From: Adiantum capillus-veneris
Taxonomy: Eukaryota > Streptophyta > Polypodiopsida > Polypodiales > Pteridaceae
Direction: 5' to 3'
DNA: 64,000 nt
Assembly (NCBI GenBank): GCA_014529385.2
Contig: CM043953.1
Location: 74,922,372 to 74,986,371 of the forward strand
The notes beneath the pieces are model-generated. The model was not told the DNA's origin and ran no database searches. It saw only the letters and a list, made by a program, of their open reading frames with translations. Shown in pieces: positions 1 through 11,400 of the stretch (positions within the stretch are counted from its first letter, which is position 1; each line of letters opens with the position of its first letter). Made by a program: the position numbers and the translations under genes.

Positions 1-572
1 CGAATTGTCCTATCTAGGCTCCAAAAGAGTCTTAATTGGTTTGTGCTAGATTCTAACTTCCTTGATGGGGTAGAATCCTAGAAAAATGAGGCACTATAAG
101 TTTTACCTTAGCTCAAATGGATTTTCACTTAAACTAGACTGCAATTTGGCACTCTAGTATCTTTGTCTTGATGGAGTTTAACACTAGATACATAGTAGTG
201 ATATTTAAGCTTCATGTCTCTTCACTTGATCGAGATATGAGACCATACTTTCAAGGTCACCACTTGTCTTACCTAAAGACCAATGTGAGACATGGGAGCA
301 AGAAAGCCATCCGATATTGTTTTAAGGACTATTACATAGACAATCAATAACTTAAGTAAAGCAAAAAGACTTGGATCTTTCACAATTAATAACTTAAGTA
401 AAGCCAAAAAGACTTGGATCTTTGACAGTTTTTTTCAAACTAAAAAAGCACAATCTCATGCTAACAAAACTATAAATCACAATTGAAAGTTTTGAACGAG
501 AAAAAGATCAGCAATCTTATAAGAAGGATACTTTTCATTTCATTTGATGATTACAAACTAAAAGAAAGTCTC
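1..572. other. Left flank with decayed satellite motif
   Basis: No gene is recognised. Degenerate copies of the satellite core seen throughout the next 23 kb are visible near positions 6-25 and 252-275 (a form of TTCAAGGTCACCACTTGTC), so the motif field runs off the left edge of the window. A 42-bp direct repeat (AATAACTTAAGTAAAGC at 346 and again at 388) is also present. Confidence 0.55.
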
Positions 573-680
573 TCAAGAAATTGATAAACAAAAAATGTAG
601 GTGACTGCTTCATTATTTTGAGCAAACATATCAAAATCTCTATTGATTGAGCTCCATCTAGTAGTATCCTTTGTAAGATC
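573..680 (-). other. Possible 3' exon of the FCP1-like gene
   Basis: On the minus strand a good splice acceptor (CTTCCTGCAG, 681-690) precedes an open stretch of about 35 codons that ends in TGA and reads like ordinary protein (it includes TTRWSSINRDFDMFAQNN). The neighbouring phosphatase-like ORF ends in TAA just before a GT at 772. This stretch may therefore be a 3'-UTR exon, an alternative last exon, or a decayed coding exon. No domain is recognised. Confidence 0.25.
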
Positions 681-774
681 CTGCAGGAAGGAATAAAAAG
701 AAAGATTTGTTAGATACCATGCACATGAGTGTTCAAGTATGTGTATCAAGAATATATGACATGTCACTAGTACC

Positions 775-1973
775 TTAGGGTTGCTTTCTATCCAGCCTTA
801 GAAGATTGTTCTCAGCTTTCACCTTATTTATATAAGCCTTTGCTGTGGTTGCCTTCAAAACTCCTTTTGTGTTACAACCCAATTGCCTAGCTAAAGTGGT
901 CAATTGTGACGCCTTCATGCTTTCAATGGGTGTACGCTCCTTTGCTAAGATCTCTTGTATTTGGGCTCTTCTCATTTCATTGCGGTGGCTTGTGTCACTT
1001 GCATTTTCAATGATAGTTTCATCCCTGTCACCTTTTGCAGGTGGTATTCTTCTTGTAAAGAACACCTTAGCTGACCAAACATCATTTTTTTGCTTCCAAT
1101 ACTCCATGATTTGTTTGTATTCACTATCATTTGTCACTATAGGTTGTCCATAACGATTAGAAGCAATTAAATCACGCACATCCCTTCTCTCATCAAGCTG
1201 AATCAAGTATGGCAGTAGCTCCTCCAAGAGCATATTGTCAACCATCTTCTCAGCATCAAATTGTGGTGGAAAAATGCAATTGTTTGCTGGTGAAATACAT
1301 CCCTTGTAAGGAGAGTCATCAATAAGCACTGTTCTTTGTGGATCACATTCAAACCCCATGGCAATTTTGGCTAGAGGCTTGAACATTGCCTCAACGTTTG
1401 GATTGTCGGGTCTAAACAATTTTTGAGTTTGAGCGGTGTAGCAAACATCTTGCGACCAAATTGCAAAGAAAGGCAATGTATCCTCAGCTAAGTTGTTTAG
1501 TGCTGCAAGGATTTGATACACATTATTCCTAGTAGCTGTCGACCAAATTGCAACATTAAACCTCTGTAAAATAGTCTTCAAGAATTGGATGCAACCTGGC
1601 CTGAGTATAATATATCTTTTTGAATCCATTTGCACTGAGTTGTGGTGTGAGGATGGTTGAGGGGAACGTTTCAACAATAGACCATTTAAATCCAATATAA
1701 TTGTAAGCATGGATTTCTCAACATCTACGCTACATGACGTAGTACCAATTGGCAATAGCTCGTGAGTGGACTTTTCAGTCTCTTTTGATGTATGTTGCAT
1801 TTTTGAAGCATCGATTTCTTGGTTCTCATTATTGGAAGCTTGCTCAAGTTGCACAACACTAGACTCTAGTATAGAAATATCATCCATCTTGGGCACTTTA
1901 GAAACCATAGAATCTATGGATTCTATAGTTGTTGACTGAACCATAGGAGCATTATCCATCCCAGTTTGTGAAT
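775..1973 (-). CDS. FCP1-homology (HAD-type CTD phosphatase-like) protein, main exon
   Basis: This exon encodes about 398 codons. Its centre matches the FCP1/NLI-interacting-factor phosphatase fold. Motif I is DLNGL, with Asp at codon 100 of the open frame; then come RPGCIQFL, the threonine/serine motif AIWSTATRNNVY, FAIWSQD and the metal-site motif VLIDDSPYKG. FCP1 family members normally carry DxDx(T/V). Here the second Asp is Asn, a change common in plant paralogues and likely to weaken or abolish phosphatase activity. About 100 N-terminal residues are acidic and serine-rich. The C-terminus (MKASQLTTLARQLGCNTKG) resembles a SAP-like DNA-binding helix pair. The open frame extends to 1989, but a pyrimidine-rich acceptor (GTGTTTTCTTAG) ends at 1974, so the exon probably starts at 1973 with missing 5' exon(s). 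It lies downstream of, and on the same strand as, the ParB-methylase-SET gene. Fold assignment is strong; function is inferred. Confidence 0.8.
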
Positions 1974-1989
1974 CTAAGAAAACACACAC

Positions 1990-2600
1990 ACAAATGGTAT
2001 CTCAAAACCACTAGAATTTTATTCACCATATTTATATGTAGAACTCCTAGTAAGAAATTTATTTAAGGTAAAGTCGTTGTTAGAATCCTTGCAACCATTT
2101 TCAGCATTCGTACACCAAACACCACTTGTCTAAAATACAATCTACTAACTCAACATTTTCCATCCTACACTTTATTAAAGATGAGTACTTAAAGTGAAAA
2201 CTAAAAGCCACCCTTGTTGAGGAAACATGGATACAAGGTCCACCAAATGTCCAACCTAGACTACAAGCAAACAATTAGAGATTTGGCTTAGATTTGGATT
2301 CAAAGGCCACCACTTATTCAAGTAAGATAACTCCACTTGTTTAAGACAGTAATGTTTGAAGCCCCACCACTTGTCCAACCTAGACATTGATTAAATTTTG
2401 GTAAGATTTATCACAAATCTAGAGTAGAATCAAGATTCTATGGCCAAGGTAGTCAAATAAGTTAGACAACACACAAAGCATAAGAGCACTTAGATTCTCG
2501 TTGAGCATAAACTAAACAATAATCAAATGTTATATTCACTTGAGATTTCATCCATGAAAAATGAAAATGATGCATGTACTTGAGATTTCCATCCATGTAC
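1990..2600. repeat. Sparse satellite-core copies between two genes
   Basis: Dispersed and mutated copies of the core (variants of AAGGTCCACCACTTGTCCAACCTA) appear around 2120, 2237, 2300, 2335 and 2370. A short duplication (CATCCATG ... ACTTGAGATTTC) lies at 2540-2600, beside the SET stop codon. The 5' end of the phosphatase-like gene must lie here or further right, but I could not place it. Confidence 0.5.
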
Positions 2601-2614
2601 AATACTTTACAATG

Positions 2615-3174
2615 TCAAGTAAAGTTATAGTCAGCAAACAACTCTTCTCCTGCTGCTTCAACTTGACAAATAGTCTCAATGCATACATGGCCATATTCTT
2701 CTGACTTGATGTGTGAAGAGGTGCATTTATGCCAAGGTGGCAAATTTGGATCAAATGTATAGCGTACGTTGGGACAGACATTTGTACTGTGAGAACTATT
2801 TATATAGCCCGACACGTTTCCTTCTTCTACACAACCAATAATGTATGATTGATCTTCCTCTTCTTCTATGTTTGGATCCTCTAGAAGAGAATATTTATAA
2901 GCTCTTGGAAAAATTTTGCATATCTTTTTCCAGTCTTGAAATCTATACTTATGCCCTCCATAGTTTAGAATAGTCAAACCACTTTCCAGGGTAGTATGCA
3001 CAAATAGCCCATAACCAGCTCCTTCAATACATGAAAGTCGCACTTCAAAATCCACACCGTTAATATGGAAAATTACATCTTTGGGAATAGGAAAAGTTGG
3101 TGTCCCAAAAGGATCTTCATGCCAATCATAGTGTGAAATACATCTAGTTTTTATATCACTTAACTCCTTTGTGT
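2615..3174 (-). CDS. Exon 5: SET domain, C-terminal
   Basis: The exon starts after TTTTTTTTGCAG and encodes 185 residues plus TGA. SET-fold signatures are in order: LSCIEGAGYGLFVHTTLESG (N-terminal SET strand, GxG loop), ILNYGGHKY, IIGCVEEGNVSGYINSSHS-(x2)-CPNVRYTF (the NHS/PN substrate and SAM pocket, here with a small insertion) and the final EELFADYNF, which matches the ELxxDY catalytic-tyrosine motif. Ending soon after this Tyr is usual for plant SET proteins without a post-SET cysteine cluster. The key His, Asn and Tyr positions are present, so lysine methylation activity is possible. An acidic insert (NIEEEEDQ) lies mid-domain. Confidence 0.8.
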
Positions 3175-6100
3175 CTGCAAAAAAAAAAATATTATGCATA
3201 AAATAATGACAATATCAAAGAAAGATATCATTATTTTATAGTCCAATAGGTCTATTGTATGGAAGACTTAGAGTGCCTCTTACATGGTGCCTCCAAGGTT
3301 TCCAAAAAATAAAATCATTGGAAAAAAAAGGCCACTGTGTCTCCAATCTATTGCCCATTTGAAGCATAGAGAGAACCAAGGTCCACCACTTGTCCAAGCT
3401 AGACATGGAGCATTGACACAAGATCCAACACTTATCCAAGAACCCTATAGTATATGTGGTAACATGGGATGCATTGATGCAACAAAAGTAGTCTAGCCTC
3501 CTCATCCATCTCTTTTTTCTTGTAGCCTAGAGGGATTAGTTTCAAGGTCTATCACTAGTCAAAAACTACACATAGAACATTGATACAAGGTTCCACCACA
3601 TGTGAAACCTATCATCTCTAGTAGCATGGATGGTTTGATATCAAGGTTCACTGCGTGTCCTACCTATACTCTATTGTAGCATAGAGATTCTGGTTTGGTG
3701 GTACTACACTTGTCCAAACTTGGCTTGTTGTTGATATCTGGAGGTAATCAAGGGTCCTCCACTTGTCCAAGTTAGGCATATAAAACAATTGCAAGGTCCA
3801 CCATGTGTACAACATATGATTGATTATAGCATGCATGGTCTTATTTCATGGGCAACCATCTTCTCTCCAACATGTGTCCAACCTCGGCTCCATTGAAGCA
3901 TGGAGAGAAGCAAGGTCCACCACTTATCAAAGCTATTATTTTCTCCCAGTGCTTTCAAAACCCATAATACGTTGTACATGGGGGGGGGATTCTTGTTTCA
4001 AGGTCCACCACTTGGCTAAGATTGGATCCATTGAAACATAAAGAGAAGCAAGCTCTACCATTTTTCCAAGCTAGGTGCCATTGAAACATGAAAACCCCAT
4101 AATATGTTGTATACGGGGGGTTTTTCACGGTCTACCACTTGTCTAAGCTATGGTCCATTGGAACATGGAGAGAATCAAAGCTCCACCACTTTTCTAAGCT
4201 AGGATCCATTGAAACATGGAGAGAAGCAAGCTCCATTGTTTGTCTAAGCTAGGCTCCATTGGAACATGGAGAAAACAAGCTCCACCACTTGCCTATTATT
4301 GCATAGAGATTCTGGTTTGAAGGTCCACCACTTGTCCAACCTTGCCTTCATGTATGGAGATAATAAAGAGTGCAATGCTTCTCTAAGCTAGGGACATAAA
4401 AGAGTTTCAAGGTCCACTACATATACGATCTATGATGGGTTGTAGCATGGGAGGTTTCATTTTAAGGTTGACCACTTCTCCAGCTCCGCTTGTCCAACCT
4501 CAGATCCATTGAAGAATGGAGAATAAAGGTGTACCAACTCTCCAAAATAGGCAAGAAAATCTCTATAAAACCCATGAATTGTTAATATATGCTATGCTGT
4601 GGAGTTTTTTGAAGGTCCACTCCTTATCCAAGCTACAATCCATTGAAGCATGGAAATAAGTAAGATATATCTATAGTCCAAGATAGGATCCATTGAAACA
4701 TAGAGAGAATCAAGGTCCACCACTTGTCCAAGCTATGCATGGGTAATTGATATAAGGACCACTACGTTTTCACCTATACTATGCTCTATCATGGATGGTT
4801 TCATATACCACCAATTTTCCAACCTATTTAGTAGGTTGTATTATGGGGGTTTGGTTTCAAGGTACTTCACTTGTCTAAGGTGGGTTCCATTGAACCATGG
4901 AGAGAAACAATGTCTACCACTTGTCCGAAATATGCTCCTTTAAAACATAAAAGCAAGGTCCACCACTTGTCCAAGCTAATGTTTCTCTCCATTGAAGCAT
5001 GGAGAGAAACAAGGTCTACCACCTGTCCAAAATATGCTCCATTGAAACATAAAAGCAAGGTCCACCACTTGTCCAAGCTAATATAACAAATGGGTGTTGG
5101 TTACAAGGTGTACCACACTTGTCTAAACTAGTCTCCATGCAAGGTCCACCACATGTCCAAGCTATATGATCTTGGTTTGAAGGTCTACCACACCTCTTGA
5201 AATTAGGATCCATGTAAGGTCCACCTTTTGTCAAGCTATGCCTTTAGTGAGTACTAAAACTAAGTAAATTGCAGTACTTAAATACCTTTCCAAGCTCATT
5301 AAGATTTTGGTCTCTAAGGCCACCACCACATGTCTAATCTATGCTCTAATTGATTACTTATGCTAGTTCTCAAAGTCCAAACATAAGCTCCCTTCTAGCA
5401 AGGTTAGTTTAAATTTAGGCTCCAACACCTGTCTAAGCTAGGTTCAATTTATGAAGCATCACCATTTAACCATGCTACGATCTAATGTATCATATCAAGG
5501 GGGTATTGATAAAAGGTCCAAAACTTATTGAGTTCAAGCTCTTAAGTAATTAAGTCTTTGTGAGTATTAAATGTTATAGTTTTAGTCTAAAGATCCACCA
5601 TTCAAAAACTCAAGTAATTTATTATTTACATTCAAACCTTGAATGCTTGAGATAAAAAATACAAACTCAATCAATACTATATAAAGCAAAATCTAACATT
5701 AAGAGTATCAAATCAGTAACAAGAAACACTAACATGCACAAGAAACTCAAAACATACGTGTCTCCATTTCCAAAAAGTCCTCCATTGACAGAGGATGTTG
5801 TTGTTGTTTTCTTCTTCTTCTTTGTGGAGAGCACTCCTCTGTAACAGGCACAATGTCATCTGATTGCGAAGTGGATTGTTGAAGTCCAGCCCATTTTTCT
5901 ATATCTTCATGAGACTTAGCAAAGTCTAGCAGCATGGTCTCCACGTTTTTCCTCCTCCACACTATCAATTAAGCATATAACTTTCTTTTTTCTGTTGTAT
6001 TCCTTCTTGTGCAACCAAGGAGCCATCACCAAAAACATCAACAAGCTTGCGGTCTTCAAAACAATATGTACGAATGTAGTGCTTGACCAAAGCTCTTTTT

Positions 6101-8408
6101 TTGGCCTCCAAATATTGCAAATCTGACATATCGTTATCTGCTACTTGAAGAAGAGAACAATCAATTGGCATGGGATGTTCCTCTGATCTTCTTCTCAGGT
6201 CTTCAAATGCATTGCCTTGTCCCAAGAAGGCAATAACTGTTAGGAATTGAATTGCTCCTTTGCAAGGAGCTGATGGAAAGTGATGCAATGCACCACAACA
6301 ATGGTAGCTCAGATTATCTCCCATGGCGTGAAAGGCACATTGCAATTTTGTGAAGTTAGTGAAATCCACAAATGCAAGAAAGACAAATCCAGGATCTGTT
6401 GACCCTCCAGCAATAGCCAAGATCCCATCCAAAGCATTGTTAAATGTCTCCTCACTCCACTTCAAATTGCCTCCAACGTTTTTTGTCATATCTAAAACAC
6501 ATAAGCCAATAGGCACTTTATTATTGAAGTGGCGCATCAAGTAGAGATTGCCTTCCATTTGTAGGCTCACCACATAGATTGACCATGGCAAATCTCTAGG
6601 CTCAGTTTTCTCTTTTGAAGGTGAATTGCCCATTGCATGTATTTTATTGCTCCATCTGGAAAAGCCATTTTCTTTGTTCCACGCGTCAAACTAGATTTGA
6701 TCCATTCCTCGCATAGCATTAAAATTGTTTTATAAACAACATCATTGATGTTATACATTTTGACCACCTCCTCCCAGTCTTTACATGGTGAAGACTCATT
6801 CAAATTGTTGAAGCCTTCAAGAAGTGCATCTTGAATCAATTTGTCTTGCTTCAACTGCTTGATTCGATCATACATGTCAGTTGCATCACCATCCTTTGCA
6901 CTCTTTGACAGTAAAATCTTCTCATCTCTAATCTCTTCTTGAATAGTCTTTACCTCTGATTCCTCAAGGCCACAAAGGTATCTAAATACAGTTGTTGGGG
7001 GTTTCTTATTCTCCTCTTCTAGATTTTCAATGATTTCTATCCAGCAATCATAAACTAAATCAGAGTACGTGACCATGTGTGCCTGTTTAGCAATCCAACT
7101 TGCTGCTGCACTCATTCTTGCCAATCGAAGAAAAGCCTAAAAAGAAATAGAGAAATAATTAAACTATTGAGCAAGATTTGTTAATTAAACACTATCAAAA
7201 AGACAAAGAAAATAACTTACATCCCATCCGGCACGAGATGCATGTCCCTCTGCAATTCCACTTGCTGCCTTTGGTGGTCGTCCTGAGAAGATCCATTGAC
7301 TCCGTAAATGTCTCAATATTTGGCTGTAAGGTTGCTTGACATACAATGCCTGAGCCTCCTCATTTGCAATGGCAGATATAGCAGTTGCAACAAATGGAGG
7401 AGCATTCACAACAATGCGAGCCTTTCTAAATTTATACACGCTAATCAGTCTTTCAAATATCTCTTTGTTGTTTTGTTCATTGTGAAGCAAAACTTTTGCA
7501 GCATAGATTGAATGCTGCCCATCAAGAATCCAATAATGATAATCTTTAATTTTTTGCTCCTCTACCTCTTCTACTGCCAAAGGAGTCCCCTTCTTTGATT
7601 TTGCATTTCGAACAGGCATCAAATATGCACATGCTGCAGGCTTGGTCGTACTCCGTGAAAATCCAAATAACACACTTTCAGCGTGTTTTTTATCCATAAT
7701 ACGTGCATTATAGTGATCAGGAGCAAGCCAACAATTTTGAATAGGGATATCAAATTCCCTATATTGGAAAGGAAAATAATTTATGTACTTATTCATTCCA
7801 CCTGTATCTTTTTCTTGTCCTTTCATGGCCTCAGCTTCTAAAACATCTGGATCCACAATTCTCATCTTTGACATTGAACCCTCTGTTGATGAGGATGCCA
7901 AAGATGCCTTGTCTACATCCAAAATGGAACTAGTTCGCTTAGCTGCTACTTTTTGCACTTTTGCTTGCTTCTTTGTGGATGGTGGTCGTGAAGCTTTCAC
8001 CTTTTTTCGTTGTAGTGTGGCAATGATGGAGCTTTGAAGTTGATCTGCTGTGATGTTTGGATTTGATTCTGCAAACTTCCATCCTCGAGAAAACATTGTC
8101 TCTTCTTTGTTTCTAGACATGCGCTCCAATGCATATGCTCCTGGAGATAGTTGAAATTCTAGATTCATTGGAACTAGAATGTCAATGCATTCCACCTCCG
8201 GATGACTATCAACTACAGAGACAGATGCTTCCACAACTTGTCCAACATCTTCAAACAAGCTATCATTCTCCTTTTTGGCAATAAATAGATGCACCTTATG
8301 AAATTGTGCACCCTCTATACCATGTATGTCCAAATACCATTTCCTAACATCATTGCAAGTATAGTCAACTGAGACAGCAACCCTTGCAACCTGTTTTTTT
8401 GGAGCCAT
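2615..8408 (-). CDS. ParB-like / DNA-methylase-like / SET-domain fusion gene (five-exon model)
   Basis: The model is exon 1 8408-7221, exon 2 7136-6757, exon 3 6655-6030, exon 4 5961-5758 and exon 5 3174-2615. The first and last introns have strong sites: GTAAGT/TTTTTAG (7137-7220) and GTATGT/TTTTGCAG (3175-5757). All phases match and the model is 985 codons plus stop. Domain order is a basic N-terminus, a ParB/sulfiredoxin-like domain, a helical linker, a beta-class DNA-methyltransferase-like domain and a C-terminal SET domain. ParB-methylase pairs are known in bacteria and phages; SET is the eukaryotic histone-lysine methyltransferase fold. I know of no described protein with this order. 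Introns 2 and 3 (6656-6756 and 5962-6029) are weaker: the frame changes there could instead be frameshifts in a decaying gene. The SET exon could also belong to a separate gene, although its phase fits. The final ~2.6 kb intron is packed with the satellite motif. Confidence 0.6.
3175..5757. repeat. Satellite-filled intron (core GGTCCACCACTTGTCCAA)
   Basis: The interval between the exon 4 donor and the SET-exon acceptor contains dozens of imperfect copies of the core and its companions (variants of CTCCATTGAAACATGGAGAGAAGCAAG). Examples are near 3380, 3755, 4320, 4715, 4960 and 5060; a ~105 bp direct duplication lies at 4890-5080. The copies are more diverged and less regular than in the main array. 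Apparent ORFs here (LDKWWTL on the minus strand) are translations of the repeat. Confidence 0.8.
5758..5961 (-). CDS. Exon 4: linker to the SET domain
   Basis: This exon gives about 67 codons (WRRKNVETMLLDFAKSHEDI..., then a Gln/Arg-rich stretch and LSMEDFLEMET). Its first part fits the helix that normally follows motif I in DNA methylases. It ends with a strong donor C|GTATGT, leaving one base. Exon 5 starts with two bases, giving a clean phase match across 2.6 kb of satellite-filled intron. Confidence 0.55.
6030..6655 (-). CDS. Exon 3: degenerate beta-class DNA methyltransferase-like domain
   Basis: The block order follows beta-class amino-methyltransferases. A strand ends in LCVLDMTKN where DPPY or SPPY is expected. 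Then come an acidic helix start (WSEETFNNALDGI), a hydrophobic strand plus helix (GFVFLAFVDFTNFTKLQCAF), CCGALHHF and a strand QFLTVIAFL. The closing element KRALVKHYIRTYC-(x5)-LVDVFGDGS matches the helix and SAM-binding motif I (FxGxG) that sits near the C-terminus in this class. Loss of the catalytic Pro-Pro-Tyr suggests a SAM-fold domain without amino-methyltransferase activity, perhaps a binding module. In the spliced model the donor at 6029 cuts just after the phenylalanine of motif I; a frameshift near 5965 would instead keep the whole motif. This is fold-level pattern recognition without a search. Confidence 0.55.
6757..7136 (-). CDS. Exon 2: helical linker
   Basis: This exon continues the exon 1 frame (RAGWD-AFLRLARMSAAASW). 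It is rich in charged residues with predicted helix (EESEVKTIQEEIRDEKILL, DRIKQLKQDKLIQDALLEG) and may be a coiled coil. In the spliced model it ends at 6757 before GTATAA. The open frame continues to 6567, and the residues it would encode up to about 6660 look protein-like, so the change of frame near 6655 may be a one-base indel rather than an intron. No family is recognised. Confidence 0.55.
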
Positions 8409-8413
8409 CTTTC
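7221..8413 (-). CDS. Exon 1: start codon, basic region and ParB-like domain
   Basis: An acceptor TTTGTTTCAG ends at 8414, so a 5'-UTR intron precedes the ATG at 8408-8406 (MAPKKQ...). Residues 140-175 are lysine-rich and look like a nuclear localisation or DNA-binding tail. Residues 225-330 resemble the ParB/Srx fold: a segment containing WLAPDHYNARIM and AYLMPVRN leads into YHYWILDGQHSIYAAK, with the Asp-Gly-Gln-His signature at residues 296-299 that corresponds to the nucleotide-binding DGxHR motif of ParB N-terminal domains. Here the Arg is replaced by Ser. The exon ends in frame at GGAT|GTAAGT. The ParB call rests on this signature and its context; a profile search should test it. Confidence 0.65.
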
Positions 8414-8439
8414 CTGAAACAAAAAAAACCAAATGTTAT

Positions 8440-11400
8440 TTTAGCATATACTTTTTTGTAATGAATTAAGTTTGTGTGAATACAAGGTCCACCACTTGTT
8501 CAAGTTAGATCTAAGCAAGTATACATAGTAATCTTTTAAGCTAGTAAACTAAGGGAAGGGAGAAGTAAGGTCCACCACTTGTCCAAGCTCAGCTCTAGAC
8601 AACATGGAGAGATTCGAGGTCTACTAATTGTCTAATATAGGCTAACTATATTGAAACATAGAGAGAAGAAAGGTCCACCACTTGTCCAATCTAGGGTCCA
8701 TTGAAACATGGAGAGAAGGATGCTCCACCATTTGTCCAAAATAGGATCCATTGAAACATGAAGAGAAGCAATATGCACCATGTCTTCGAGATGCTAGGAT
8801 CCATTGAAATACCTTAAACCCACGATATTTTGTATATGTGGGATTTAAATTCAAGGTCCACCACTTGTCCAACCTATTCTCCCTAGTAGCATGAGTGGTT
8901 TTGTCTCAAGATTCACCACTTTTCCACTCTATGTCATTATATTAAGAAGATCTGGGTGTTAAGGTCCACCACTTGTCCAACCTATAAGGCTATATCTAAA
9001 ATGGTATGATTTACCACCACTTGGAATCCACATGATAGGTTTTACATAGGGGTCTGGTTCCAAGGTCCACCACTTGTCCAAGCTAACTCTATTGAAACAT
9101 AGAGAGAATCAAAGGTCCACCACTTGTCCAAGCTAGGCTCCATTGAAACATGGAGAGAAGGATGCTCCACCATTTGTCCAAGCCAGGTTCGATTGAAACA
9201 TGAAGAGAAGCAAGCTACACCATGTCTCCAAAATGCTAGGCTCCATTGAAATATCTTAAACCCATGATATTTCGTACATGGGGGGTTTACATTCAAGGTA
9301 CACCACTTGTCCAACCTATTATCACTAGTAGCATGAGTGGTTTGGTCTCAAGATTCACCACTTTTTCACTCTATGTCATTATATTAAGAAGATCTGGGTG
9401 TTAAGGTCCACCACTTGTCCAACCTATAAGGCTATATCTTAAAGGGTATTCTTTCTGACCACTTGGAATGACCATGATAGGTTTTACATGGGGGTTTGGT
9501 TCCAAGGTCCACCACTTGACCAAGATAACTCTATTGAAACATAGAGAGAAGCAAAGGTCCACCACTTGTCCAAGCTAGGGTCCATTGAAACATGGAGAGA
9601 AGGATGCTCCACCATTTGTCCAAGATAGGCTCCATTGAAACATGAAGAGAAGCAAGCTGCACCATGTCTCCAAGATGCTAAGATCCATTGAAATACCTTA
9701 CACCCACGATATTTTGTACATGGGGAGTTTACATTCAAGGTCCACCACTTGTCCAACCTATTATCTCTAGTAGCATGAGTGGTTTGGTAAGATGCATCAC
9801 CACTTTTCCACATGTCATTACGTTAAGAAGATCTGTGTGTTAAGGTCGACCACTTGTCCAACCTATAAGGGTATATCTTAAAGGGTATTATTTCTCACCA
9901 CTTGAAATGTCCATGATATGTTTTACATGGGGGTTTGGTTCCAAGGTCCACCACTTGTCCAAGCTAACTCTATTGAAACATAGAGAGAAACAAAGGTCCA
10001 CCACTTGTCCAAGCTAGGCTCCATTGAAATATGAGAGAAGGATGCTCTATCATTTGTCGAAGCTAACTCTATTGAAACATGGGGGGTTTACATTCAAGGT
10101 CCACCACTTGTCCAACCTATTAACGCTAGTAGCATGAGTGGTTTGGTCTCAAGATTCACCACTTTTTCACTCTATGTCATTATATTAAGAATATCGGTGT
10201 TAAGGTCCACCACTTGTCCAACCTATAAGGCTATATCTTAAGGGTTATTCTTTCTCACCACTTGGAGTGACCATGATAGGTTTTACATGGGGTTTGGTTC
10301 CAAGGTCCACCACTTGTCCAAGAAAACTCTATTGAAACATAGAGAGAAGCAAAAAGGTCCACCACTTGTCCAAGCTAGGGTCTTGATGAAACATGGAGAG
10401 AAGGATGCTCCACCATTTGTCCAAGATACGCTCCATTGAAACATGAAGAGAAGCAAGCTACACCATGTCTCCAAGATGCTAATCTCCATTGAAATACCTT
10501 AAACCCATGATATTTCGTACATGGGGGGTTTACATTCAAGGTCCACCACTTGTCCAACCTATTATCTCTAGTAGCATGAGTGGTTTGGTCTCAAGATTCA
10601 CCACTTTTCCACTCTATGTCATATATTAAGAATATCTGGGTGCTAAGGTCCACCACTTGTCCAACCTATAAGGCTATATCTTAAACTTTATTCTTTCTCA
10701 CCACTTGGAGTTACCATGATAGGTTTTACATGGAGTTTGGTTACAAGGCCCACCACTTGTCCAAGCTAACTCTATTGAAACATAGAGAGAAGCAAAGGTC
10801 CACCACTTGTCCAAGCTAGGCTCCATTGAAACATGGAGAGAAGGATGCTCCACCATTTGTCAAAGATAGGCTCCATTGAAACATGAAGAGAAGCAAGCTG
10901 CACCATGTCTCCAAGATGCTAGGCTCCATTGAAATACCTTAAACCCATGATATTTCGTACATGGGGGTATACATTCAAGGTCCACCACTTGTCCAACCTA
11001 TTATCTTTAGTAGCATGAGTGGTTTGGTCTCAGATTCACCACTTTTCCACTCTATGTCGTTATATTAAGAAGATCTAGGTTTTAAGGTCGACCACTTGTC
11101 CAACCTATAAGGCTAGATCTTAAAGGGTATTATTTCACCACTTGGAATGACCATGATATGTTTTACATGGGGGTTTGGTTCCAAGGTCCACCACTTGTCC
11201 AAGCTAACTCTATGGAAACATAGAGAGAAGCAAAGGTCCACCACTTGTCCAAGCTAGGCTCCATTGAGACATTTAGAGAAGGATGATCCCCCATTGGTGG
11301 AAGATAGGCTCCATCGAAACATGAAGAGAAGCAAGCTGCACCATGTCTCCAAGATGCTAGGCTTCATCGAAATACGTTAAACCCAGGATATTTTGTACAT

